64,000 nt of DNA. Source: Polaribacter sp. Lineage in GTDB: Bacteria > Bacteroidota > Bacteroidia > Flavobacteriales > Flavobacteriaceae. Below, piece after piece: positions 39,482-48,587 of this stretch. How positions within the stretch are numbered: the first letter of the stretch is position 1; the number at the start of each line of letters is the position of its first letter. Location: the NCBI GenBank assembly GCA_029250685.1, contig JAQXEU010000009.1, forward strand, positions 62,001 through 126,000, read 5' to 3'. The notes under the pieces are model-generated. The model saw only the letters and a program-made list of their open reading frames with translations. It did not search any database and had not been told where the DNA came from. The translations under genes were made by a program, and so were the position numbers.

Positions 39482-41689
39482 TTGACTAAAAACATTTCAG
39501 AAAAAACAGCACAAGATTTAGAGTTTCCTACAGTTTTACAACACGTAGCGGAATATTGTATTTCTGAATTAGGAAAAACTACTATATTAAAGATAAAGCC
39601 AATTGATAAAACCGAAACGCTTCAACAAGAATTAAATTTGGTAAACGAATACTTGTCTTCGTTTATCAGCGAAAACAGCATTCCTAATCATGGTTTTGAG
39701 AACATTTCTCAAGAAGTCTTTACCTTAAATATTGAGAATAGTTTTTTAGAGGCAAGTGCGTTTTTAAAAATCGCAACGGTTTCCGAGACTGTAAATGAAT
39801 TGCTAAAATTCTTTAAAAAGTTTGAAACGTATTTTCCGACACTGCAAAACATCAGTTTAGAAGTTGAAAATACACCAACCATTATCAATACAATAAATAA
39901 AATAATTACTTCTTATGGAGAGGTTGCCAATAATGCTTCACCACAATTAAAAGAAATAAGAAAAGAGATTGCAAAGATTCGTGGTAAAATTGGCGAAAGT
40001 TTTACGAGAGATTTAAGTAAATATGGAGCTTCTGGTTTTTTAGATGATATTCGAGAATCCGTGATTGATAACCATAGAGTTTTGGCGGTTTTGGCAATGC
40101 ACAGACGAAAAGTAAAAGGAAACTTCCTAGGTACTTCTAAATCTGGAAACATCGTTTATATTGCACCACAAGCAACATTAAATTACGATCGAGAACTACA
40201 AAACTTAACTTACGAAGAACAGCAAGAAGTTACCAGAATATTAAAAGAATTAGCAGCAGAAATAAAACCTTTTGTTCCTTTATTGCATTTGTATTTACAG
40301 TATTTAACGCATTTAGATTGTATTGCTGCAAAAGCAAAATACGCGAAAGATTTAAATGCAATTTTACCGAAAATCACTTCTGAAAAGAAAATCGATTTTA
40401 AAAATGCATATCATCCAATTCTTTGGAAAAAGAATCAAGAAAAAAATATTGAAACCGTTCCGCAATCCATCATTCTGAATGAGAAGCAACAAATTATTGT
40501 TATTTCTGGACCAAATGCAGGTGGAAAAAGTATCACATTAAAAACCATTGGTTTATTGCAAGTAATGCTGCAAAGCGGCTTGTTAATTCCGGTTGATGAA
40601 CGCAGCGAAACGTCTATTTTCGACACTATTTTAACTGATATTGGCGACAATCAATCCATAGAAAATCAATTAAGCACGTATAGTTATCGCCTGAAAAACA
40701 TGCGTTATTTCCTGCGAAAATGCACGAAAAATACGCTCTTTTTAATTGATGAATTCGGAACCGGTTCTGATCCAGAATTGGGCGGCGCCTTGGCAGAAAT
40801 TTTCTTGGAAGAATTTTACGATAAAAAAGCATTCGGAATTATCACCACGCATTATTCTAATTTAAAAGTATTAGCGAATGAATTAGAAAATGTAACCAAT
40901 GCTAACATGCAATTTAATGAGCGCACATTAGAACCTTTGTACAAATTGTATGTAGGACAAGCAGGAAGTTCTTTTACGTTTGAAGTAGCTCAGAAAAATG
41001 GCATTCCGTACAGTTTAATTAACAAAGCAAAAAAGCGTGTTGAAACGGAAAAAATTCGATTAGATAAAACCATTTCTAAACTGCAAAAAGAACGCAATCG
41101 ATTGCAAAAAAACTCTGATAATTTAGAAAAACAACATTCTAAAGGAAAAGAACATATTGATAATCTGCAAGAAAAAGAGCAAAAAGTACAAGATAAGTTA
41201 GCCGATTTTCAAGAGCTGTATGATAGCAATCAGAAAATGTTAACCATTGGTAGAAAAGTAAATGAGCTCTTAAATCATTATTTACAAACCAATAATAAAA
41301 AGCAATTCAATGCCGAATTGCAAAAATGGATTGCGACAGAAAAAACGAAGTTCTTAAAGAAAAATCCATCGAAACCGAAAACAAAAACCGAAAAGAAAAC
41401 TGCCAAGGTTGTTGCTGAGAAAAAGCAAGAAACCATTAAAAAAGTAGAAAAAGAAATACTAAAAAAAGTAGTTGAAGTACGCAAAGAAAAGAAAATTGAA
41501 GCAACAAAAATTGCAAAAGCAAAAGCTGACTATCTTTTTAAAGTTAACGACCGTGTACGTTTACTAGATGGAAACGCAGTTGGAACCATTGATAAAATTG
41601 AAAAAAAGCATGTGTTTATCAATTATGGCATCTTTACAACAAAAGCCAAAGCTGAGCAATTAGAATTGGTGGAGAAAGCAAAAAAATAA
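39482..41689 (+). CDS. MutS2-family ATPase lacking a recognisable C-terminal Smr domain
   Basis: SGPNAGGKSITLKTIG Walker A, LFLIDEFGTGSDPELGGALAE, ITTHYSNLK; Lys/Glu-rich linker then a short KOW-like end. Confidence 0.88.
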   Translation: MTKNISEKTAQDLEFPTVLQHVAEYCISELGKTTILKIKPIDKTETLQQELNLVNEYLSSFISENSIPNHGFENISQEVFTLNIENSFLEASAFLKIATVSETVNELLKFFKKFETYFPTLQNISLEVENTPTIINTINKIITSYGEVANNASPQLKEIRKEIAKIRGKIGESFTRDLSKYGASGFLDDIRESVIDNHRVLAVLAMHRRKVKGNFLGTSKSGNIVYIAPQATLNYDRELQNLTYEEQQEVTRILKELAAEIKPFVPLLHLYLQYLTHLDCIAAKAKYAKDLNAILPKITSEKKIDFKNAYHPILWKKNQEKNIETVPQSIILNEKQQIIVISGPNAGGKSITLKTIGLLQVMLQSGLLIPVDERSETSIFDTILTDIGDNQSIENQLSTYSYRLKNMRYFLRKCTKNTLFLIDEFGTGSDPELGGALAEIFLEEFYDKKAFGIITTHYSNLKVLANELENVTNANMQFNERTLEPLYKLYVGQAGSSFTFEVAQKNGIPYSLINKAKKRVETEKIRLDKTISKLQKERNRLQKNSDNLEKQHSKGKEHIDNLQEKEQKVQDKLADFQELYDSNQKMLTIGRKVNELLNHYLQTNNKKQFNAELQKWIATEKTKFLKKNPSKPKTKTEKKTAKVVAEKKQETIKKVEKEILKKVVEVRKEKKIEATKIAKAKADYLFKVNDRVRLLDGNAVGTIDKIEKKHVFINYGIFTTKAKAEQLELVEKAKK

Positions 41690-41720
41690 TTTACTATATT
41701 TAGCATTCTAAAAATAAATA

Positions 41721-42206
41721 ATGAAAAATCACTTATTACGTAGCGTTCTTTTAATTTTCCTATTTAATTTAACTTCTTGCACCAAAAGCGATGATTTTAT
41801 TGTAGAGAATGAGATTGTTGGTCATTGGCAAATGTATAAGACAGAAGCATTAACTTCTGTAATTGATCAATGGACAGGAACCACTTTTACACGTAAAGAC
41901 AAATGGTTTAGTAATAACCATAATGATTCTAGAATATTTATTGAATTTTACGAAGACGGAACTTTCACTGAGTTTTATGCAGACACACCTGTCTTTGAAG
42001 GCGTTTGGGGAAAGAAATTGAATGCATATTTTTTCAAATACAAAAATGATGACAACAACCAACATTTGGTAAAAACACGTTTTATAAAAATTTACTGCAA
42101 CAATAGTTATTCAATAAAAAGTGAAGGCGACGAACGTAATATTAGTTATTTTAGAAAAAAAGGAACTACAGAATGCTCCAACAAAATTGATTATAAATTA
42201 CAATAA
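41721..42206 (+). CDS. Hypothetical lipoprotein (lipocalin-like)
   Basis: Lipobox FNLTSC; IVGHWQMYKTEAL. Confidence 0.65.
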   Translation: MKNHLLRSVLLIFLFNLTSCTKSDDFIVENEIVGHWQMYKTEALTSVIDQWTGTTFTRKDKWFSNNHNDSRIFIEFYEDGTFTEFYADTPVFEGVWGKKLNAYFFKYKNDDNNQHLVKTRFIKIYCNNSYSIKSEGDERNISYFRKKGTTECSNKIDYKLQ

Positions 42207-42433
42207 ACTACTTTGTTATTACCAATAACAAGTGTTTTTACTTGTTGATTTTCTACTTTAAAAAAGATAACTCGCTAACTCTGAATATAGTTGATTAAAA
42301 CGGAACCATATTCTTAAATTAGCGAAACATTCTTAAAACCACACTTCTATTTTACTTATTATTCTTCAGACGATATCAAATCAACTACAAATTAAAAAGA
42401 AAAATAAAACATTTCTAATCCATTAAATGTGAG

Positions 42434-42441
42434 TACTTTTG
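42434..42441 (+). promoter_or_regulatory. -7 box TACTTTTG
   Basis: TAnnTTTG match; lies inside the N-terminus of track ORF 42429, so the true start is 42465. Confidence 0.5.
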
Positions 42442-42464
42442 CACTCGAATTTAGAAAACCAGAA

Positions 42465-42911
42465 ATGAAACGTATTAAAGAATATAAAAAGCTTTTTAAT
42501 GTAGAAGGCGCTATCGATTTAAAGGAGTTAAAAACTACCTATAGAGGTTTAGTAAAAAAATGGCATCCAGATAAATTTTTAGAAGAAGACCAAAAAGCGG
42601 TTGCAGAAATAGAAAGCACTAAAATTATTGATGGCTATCATTTTTTAGTAAGCATTTCTCCAGAAACAAAAGCGGCAAATTTAGACGAATACAAAACAAC
42701 AATTACTGAGTTTCAGGTGGCAGATTGGTATCATAAAAGTATGTTATTAGAAGTTACTTTTACAGACGGAAATACGTATGAATACTTTGGTGTGAATAAA
42801 ATTTTATTCGGAAAGTTTATCAATGCAAAATCGATCAACAACTTTGGTAAAAGAAATATCTTTAATTCTTTTACATACAGGAAATCAAAAAAGGCAGCTG
42901 TAATGGCTTAA
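42465..42911 (+). CDS. J-domain-like plus KTSC domain fusion protein
   Basis: TTYRGLVKKWHPDKF (HPD) and ITEFQVADWYHKSMLLEVTFTDGNTYEYFGVNKILFGKF (KTSC-like). Confidence 0.8.
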   Translation: MKRIKEYKKLFNVEGAIDLKELKTTYRGLVKKWHPDKFLEEDQKAVAEIESTKIIDGYHFLVSISPETKAANLDEYKTTITEFQVADWYHKSMLLEVTFTDGNTYEYFGVNKILFGKFINAKSINNFGKRNIFNSFTYRKSKKAAVMA

Positions 42912-42917
42912 ATTATA

Positions 42918-42958
42918 AATTTGGTGAACTTTTTTTTTAAAAAAAAGTTCACCAAATT
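42918..42958. terminator. Perfect 20-bp inverted repeat with 1-nt spacer between convergent genes (terminator-like)
   Basis: AATTTGGTGAACTTTTTTTT-T-AAAAAAAAGTTCACCAAATT. Confidence 0.8.
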
Positions 42959-42965
42959 ACTTTAC

Positions 42966-43187
42966 TCAAAACTGTTTCATTTCAGTATCATAAAAAGCGC
43001 CTGCTTTATCCATTAAGTCGGCCAATTCAGTAGAAATATCTTCTTCATTTTCTCCAGTTAAATCTTCAAACCATTCTATTTCATCATCTTTTAAATTGAT
43101 TAAAAAACGAGGGAATTCTGTGTGCAACACAAAAATATCATCTGGGAAATTGCTATTATCTGCAAGTAAAAATTTTGGTAAATCCAT
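42966..43187 (-). CDS. Hypothetical small acidic protein
   Basis: 73-aa ORF (MDLPKFLLADNSNFPDDIFVLHTEFPRFLINLKDDEIEWFEDLTGENEEDISTELADL...). Confidence 0.75.
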   Translation of the reverse strand: MDLPKFLLADNSNFPDDIFVLHTEFPRFLINLKDDEIEWFEDLTGENEEDISTELADLMDKAGAFYDTEMKQF

Positions 43188-43199
43188 ATCTTTTTTATT

Positions 43200-43500
43200 T
43201 TATTTTTTTGTCTGTTCGAGTGAAATAAAATGAAGTCGGGATGACATTCTATTATTCTTTTCACCGTTCGAGCGAAATTCAGAATTCTATTTGTAATATC
43301 CAAAGATATCTAGGTTATTATTGTTTAAGTCGTCATGAAATTTGCAGTCGAGCGTCAAACTTTTGAAGATTTCGTTAAAAAAGAAAAACTGTTTGAGCAC
43401 AGCGAGTTTTTTTCTTTTAGAAATCAAAATACTTTTGACCGATGAAAATTTAAGACTAGATTTTTTGGTTCGTTTTTCATCAATGGAAAAATGAACAAAG
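43200..43500. repeat. Intergenic region with degenerate REP-like GC-rich motifs followed by two AT-rich hairpins
   Basis: GTTCGAGTGAAAT.., GTTCGAGCGAAATTC, CAGTCGAGCG; AAAAGAAAAACT/AGTTTTTTTCTTTT; GATGAAAA/TTTTCATC. Confidence 0.5.
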
Positions 43501-43508
43501 CATTAAAT

Positions 43509-44885
43509 TTATTCTTTTTCTCTAATGAGCTTTAAAGTTAAATAATTAAAACGAATATATAATAAAACGGCAGCAGTAGACAAACCGGCCAATAAGCCAA
43601 GCCAAATACCAAAGCTACCTAATTGTTCTGCTTTTCCGAAGTAATAACTAACCGGAAAACCAATGATCCAATACGAAATAAATGTAATAATTGTTGGAAT
43701 TTTCACATCTTGTAATCCACGTAATGCACCTAAAACAACTACTTGTATTCCATCAGAAATTTGAAAAATTGCCGCAGCAATTAACAATTGTGCAGCAATA
43801 GAAACTACTTCCATATTATCGGCAAGGTTTGCAACATCATTATAATCCACATATATTTTCGGCAACTGTTTATGGAATAAAAAGAAAATAATAGCAAAAA
43901 GAACTGATAATAATATCGCCATAAAAAAGATAGAAAATGCGATTCTTCTTAATTCTTTATAATTGTGTAACCCTTTTTGATTCCCAACTCTAACCATAGA
44001 AGCAACACTTAAACCCATAGAAACCATAAAGGTCATGGTAGATAAGTTTAACGCAATTTGATTTGCTGCTTGTGGGTTTTTTCCCAATAAACCACTTAAC
44101 CAAATTGCTGCAGTAAAGATTCCTACTTCAAAAAACATTTGCATGGCGCTAGGAAAACCTAAACTCATTAGTTTTCTAATCATCAACTTATCCAATACAA
44201 AGAACTTTATATTGGTTACTAACTTTTTAGAACGTTCTTTTTTAGACAATAACCACCACAAATAAACGACCATTACTCCACGAGAAAGCAAGGTTCCGTA
44301 TGCAGCACCAACCATGCCCATTTCGGGGAAACCAAATTTTCCAAAAATCAATAAATAGTTTAATACAATATTTAAAATATTAGCAATTAAAGTAGCGTAC
44401 ATTGGGTATTTTGTCATGGACATTCCATCACTAAACTGCTTTAAGGCCTGAAATATTACTAATGGAATCAACGAAAAAGCAACCAAATTTAAATATGGAA
44501 TTGCCAGTTCAACAACTTCAGTTGGTTGTTTCATTAAATACATTAATGGCTTCGCAAAAAAGACTGCTAAGAATAACGCAATTCCTAAAGCTGTACATAA
44601 AAACAAACCATGTTTAAATGTAGATTTAGCTTTATCAAAATTATTTGCAGAATCTGCTTCTGCTATTAATGGTGTAATTGCAGTAGAAAAACCAATTCCT
44701 AAAGACATCGCCACAAACATAAAACTGTTCCCTAAAGAAACGGCAGCCAATTCAGCGGTTCCCAATTGACCAACCATTACATTGTCAACAAAACTCACAA
44801 AAGTATGTCCCAACATTCCTAACATTACAGGTGCTGCAAGCTTCCAATTGTATTTAAATTCTGATGTATAAATAGAGATATTCAA
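43509..44885 (-). CDS. MATE family efflux transporter
   Basis: APVMLGMLGHTFVSFVDNVMVGQLGTAELAAVSLGNS. Confidence 0.95.
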   Translation of the reverse strand: MNISIYTSEFKYNWKLAAPVMLGMLGHTFVSFVDNVMVGQLGTAELAAVSLGNSFMFVAMSLGIGFSTAITPLIAEADSANNFDKAKSTFKHGLFLCTALGIALFLAVFFAKPLMYLMKQPTEVVELAIPYLNLVAFSLIPLVIFQALKQFSDGMSMTKYPMYATLIANILNIVLNYLLIFGKFGFPEMGMVGAAYGTLLSRGVMVVYLWWLLSKKERSKKLVTNIKFFVLDKLMIRKLMSLGFPSAMQMFFEVGIFTAAIWLSGLLGKNPQAANQIALNLSTMTFMVSMGLSVASMVRVGNQKGLHNYKELRRIAFSIFFMAILLSVLFAIIFFLFHKQLPKIYVDYNDVANLADNMEVVSIAAQLLIAAAIFQISDGIQVVVLGALRGLQDVKIPTIITFISYWIIGFPVSYYFGKAEQLGSFGIWLGLLAGLSTAAVLLYIRFNYLTLKLIREKE

Positions 44886-44976
44886 AAGATAATGGTTGAT
44901 TTTCCGACAGCGAAGATATTCATAATTTTAGCATTTATTAATAAAACAACAGTACAAATTATTCGTTAAAAAAATG

Positions 44977-44984
44977 TATTTTTG
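44977..44984 (+). promoter_or_regulatory. -7 box TATTTTTG
   Basis: TAnnTTTG match upstream of dgkA-like ORF. Confidence 0.45.
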
Positions 44985-45040
44985 AACTAGAATAAATTTA
45001 CTTTTTCACAAAACAATTTGTTAATTAATAACAATTTTAA

Positions 45041-45421
45041 ATGAAGAATTCAAACGATAGTTTTTTAAGAGGAAGAATACGAAGTGTAAAATTTGCTTTA
45101 AAGGGAATGTGGTTATTATTAACTACAGAAGACAGCATTAAAGCACAATTTTCTTTAGGTCTAATTTCAGTTGTATTTGGTTTTTATTTTGATATTTCTG
45201 CAACAGAATGGATGCTTCAACTAATTGTAATTGCACTTGTTTTAGTTGCTGAAGCTTGCAATACTGCTGTTGAAAAAATGGCCGATTTTGTGCATCCAGA
45301 ATTTCATAAAAAAATAGGATTTATTAAGGATATCGCTGCTGGAGCACCAAGTTTCGCTGCTATATTTGCACTAATTGTTACGGGAATTATTTACGTTCCT
45401 AAAATACTAGAGTTATTCTAA
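45041..45421 (+). CDS. Diacylglycerol kinase family (DgkA-like)
   Basis: VLVAEACNTAVEKMADFVHPEFHKKIGFIKDIAAGA. Confidence 0.92.
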   Translation: MKNSNDSFLRGRIRSVKFALKGMWLLLTTEDSIKAQFSLGLISVVFGFYFDISATEWMLQLIVIALVLVAEACNTAVEKMADFVHPEFHKKIGFIKDIAAGAPSFAAIFALIVTGIIYVPKILELF

Positions 45422-45461
45422 GCAAATACTTATATTTACATTTTTACAACCTACATATTTA

Positions 45462-47891
45462 ATGGCTAGAAAAGCAAAAGTTACAAAACAAAAAACTGAG
45501 AAAGAACCAAGGTTTCAAAAAGCAAAGGCATTTTTGAATAACAGGCAAACTCATACTGTTTTTGGGTTGTTTTTGGTGCTGTTTTCTGTTTTTTTAGTGA
45601 TTGCTTTTTTCTCATTCTTTTTTTCTTGGCAAGCAGACCAAAGTACATTAAGTCAATTTACAGATAAAACCGTAGAGACAAAAAACTTGTTAGGTAAAAT
45701 TGGCGCGAAACTAAGTCACTTTTTTATTTATGACGGATTTGGAATTGCAGCATTTGTAATTCCGATTTTACTTTTTGTCAGTGGCTTGTATTGGTTATTT
45801 AAAATTTCGTTTAGAAGAGTTGTAAAAACTTGGAATTGGGGTGTTTTAGTAATGTTATGGCTGGCTATTTCTTTTGGATTTATTTCTGACAAATATGTTG
45901 TTTTAGCTGGAGTTATCGGTGTAGAAATTAATGAATACCTACAAACTTTTTTAGGTAAAACAGGATTGATATTGGCTTTAGGCTTTCTATTTTTAGCTTA
46001 TGTTGTCATTAGGTTTAAAGTAACACCAGAAAGTATATTATCAAAATTTAGATCAAAGAAAAAAGAAGCTACAGAAAAACCAATTGTTGAGAAACCAATT
46101 GAAGAACCAGTAATCGAGAATGAATTTGTTTTAGAAGACACCACTGAAAAAGAATCTAAATTCGAAAAATCTGTTACAAATTTACAACCAACAATTAGCA
46201 ATTTCTCTGATGTAAATAAAACGGATGAAAAAGATGAAAATGACAGCTTACTAGATGTTGTTTTACAAACTGAAATAAAAGAAGAGGAAAAAGTTGTTGA
46301 AGAAGAAGTTAAGATTGATGTAGAAGAAGTCGGAGAAGAAGAATCTTCAAAAGAAAATTTATCAGAAAAATTAGTCAAAGATTTTGGAGAATTTGATCCA
46401 ACTTTAGAGTTAGGAAATTTTAAATTCCCAACTTTCAATTTATTAAAGCAGTACAACGAAAGTATTTCTATTGATCCTGAAGAGCTAGAAGCAAACAAAA
46501 ATAAGATATTAGAAACACTTAAAAATTATAAAATAGGGATTTCGAAAATTAAAGCTACCGTCGGACCAACAATTACATTGTATGAAATTGTTCCAGAAGC
46601 TGGTGTTAGAATTTCGAAAATTAAAAATTTAGAAGACGATATTGCGTTGTCTTTATCTGCATTAGGTATTCGTATCATCGCTCCTATTCCTGGAAAAGGA
46701 ACCATTGGAATTGAAGTTCCTAATAAAAAATCGACCATTGTTTCAATGCATTCTGTAATTTCTTCAAAGAGATTTCAAGAGTCGCCAATGGAGTTACCAA
46801 TTGCTTTAGGGAAAACAATTTCGAATGAAACTTTTGTAGTAGATTTAGCAAAAATGCCTCACTTATTAATGGCCGGAGCAACGGGTCAAGGAAAATCTGT
46901 TGGATTAAATGCTGTATTAACATCGCTTTTATACAAGAAACATCCTGCCGAAGTAAAGTTTGTTTTGGTAGATCCAAAGAAAGTAGAATTGACATTATTC
47001 AATAAAATTGAACGTCATTATTTAGCAAAATTGCCAGACAGCGAAGAAGCAATTATCACCGATACAACCAAGGTTGTAAACACATTAAATTCTTTGTGTA
47101 TAGAAATGGACAATCGTTACGATTTATTAAAAAACGCAATGGTTCGTAACATCAAAGAGTACAATACGAAATTTAAAGCGCGTAAGTTAAATCCAAATGA
47201 CGGACATCAATTTTTACCTTACATCGTTTTAGTTATTGACGAATTTGCAGATTTAATTATGACGGCTGGTAAAGAAGTAGAAACGCCAATTGCACGTCTA
47301 GCACAGCTTGCAAGAGCTATCGGAATACATTTAATTGTAGCTACACAAAGACCTTCTGTAAATGTAATTACAGGAATTATTAAAGCGAACTTCCCTGCAA
47401 GAATTGCATTTTGAGTAACCTCAAAAATTGATTCTAGAACTATATTAGATGCTGGTGGTGCAGATCAATTAATTGGTCGTGGAGATATGTTATATACTGC
47501 CGGAAACGATTTAGATAGAATTCAATGTGCTTTTGTTGATACGCCAGAAGTTGAAAAGATCACTGACTTTATTGGATCACAAAGAGCTTATGCAGACGCA
47601 CATTTATTGCCAGAATATGTTGGTGAAGAAGCTGGCACAGCTCTTGATGTAGACATTGCAGACAGAGATAAATTATTTAGAGATGCTGCAGAAATTATAG
47701 TGACAGCACAACAAGGTTCAGCATCTTTATTACAGCGAAAATTAAAATTAGGATACAATAGAGCTGGTAGATTAATAGATCAACTAGAAGCCGCAGGAAT
47801 TGTTGGTGGATTTGAAGGAAGTAAAGCAAGACAGGTTTTAGTAACTGATCTTGTTGCTTTAGATCAATTGCTGGCAAACGAACAAAATTAG
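45462..47891 (+). pseudogene. ftsK: DNA translocase FtsK interrupted by an in-frame TGA at 47412-47414
   Basis: Track ORFs 45462..47414 and 47487..47891 are the same frame; read-through gives FPARIAF*VTSKIDSRTILDAGGADQLIGRGDMLYTAGNDLDRIQCAFVDTPEVEKITDFIGSQRAYADA. Confidence 0.9.
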
Positions 47892-47902
47892 ATTTCAAAT
47901 CA

Positions 47903-48562
47903 ATGAAAAAAACAACCATATATATACTACTTCTTTTTGTAGGAATTTCTACAAATAACTTTGCACAAAACAACAATGCAAAAAAATTATTAGATGAAGT
48001 TTCTTCAAAAATGACTTCATATACAAATATGAAAATCATTTTTAATTCAAGTTTAAGTAATGAAGAAGCGGGTATTAAAGAAGGTGATGAAGCACCAATG
48101 AAAGGAACTATTTTTTTAGAAGGAGAAAAATACAACTTAAATTATATTGGAACTAACTTTATTTTTGACGGTAAAAAGTTATACGTCATCAATCATGAAG
48201 AAAAAGAAATTGCTATAAATGATAGTGATTTTGATGCGGATGATGGTTTTATTTATCCATCAAAACTATTGACTTTTTATCAAGAAGGGTATACATATCA
48301 ATTAGGAAAAACTGAAACTATAGATGGTCATAAAGTTCAGTTTGTAAATTTAACACCGATTGATAGTGATTCTGATATTGTTAAGGTAGAATTAGGAATC
48401 GATTTAAAAACAAAACACATTTTTAAATTGTCTCAAATAGGTTCAAATTCAGCAAAAACAACGTTTACAATTACTTCGTTAAAAGGAAATCAATCATTTC
48501 CAAAAAGCACGTTTTCTTTTGATAAAGACAGTTATTTAAAAAAGAATTATATCATAGATTAA
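47903..48562 (+). CDS. LolA-like outer membrane lipoprotein carrier
   Basis: Signal peptide; AKKLLDEVSSKMTSYTNMKIIFNSSL, KGTIFLEGEKYNLNY. Confidence 0.85.
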   Translation: MKKTTIYILLLFVGISTNNFAQNNNAKKLLDEVSSKMTSYTNMKIIFNSSLSNEEAGIKEGDEAPMKGTIFLEGEKYNLNYIGTNFIFDGKKLYVINHEEKEIAINDSDFDADDGFIYPSKLLTFYQEGYTYQLGKTETIDGHKVQFVNLTPIDSDSDIVKVELGIDLKTKHIFKLSQIGSNSAKTTFTITSLKGNQSFPKSTFSFDKDSYLKKNYIID

Positions 48563-48587
48563 CTTCTTTTTATAAGCAATCCTTTTT

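Noticed and set aside
43100-43303. Minus-strand 67-aa ORF
   Set aside because: Overlaps the better-supported 42966..43187 gene in another frame and extends into repeat-like sequence.
45998-46498. Antisense ORF within ftsK
   Set aside because: Ser/Thr/Phe-rich product opposite the Glu/Lys-rich FtsK linker; composition artefact.
47412-47414. TGA in ftsK as selenocysteine or genome-wide stop reassignment
   Set aside because: The DUF1835 gene ends in TGA (35874-35876) with the next gene starting there, so TGA acts as a stop. The expected residue is Arg, not Cys/Sec, and there is no obvious SECIS-like element.
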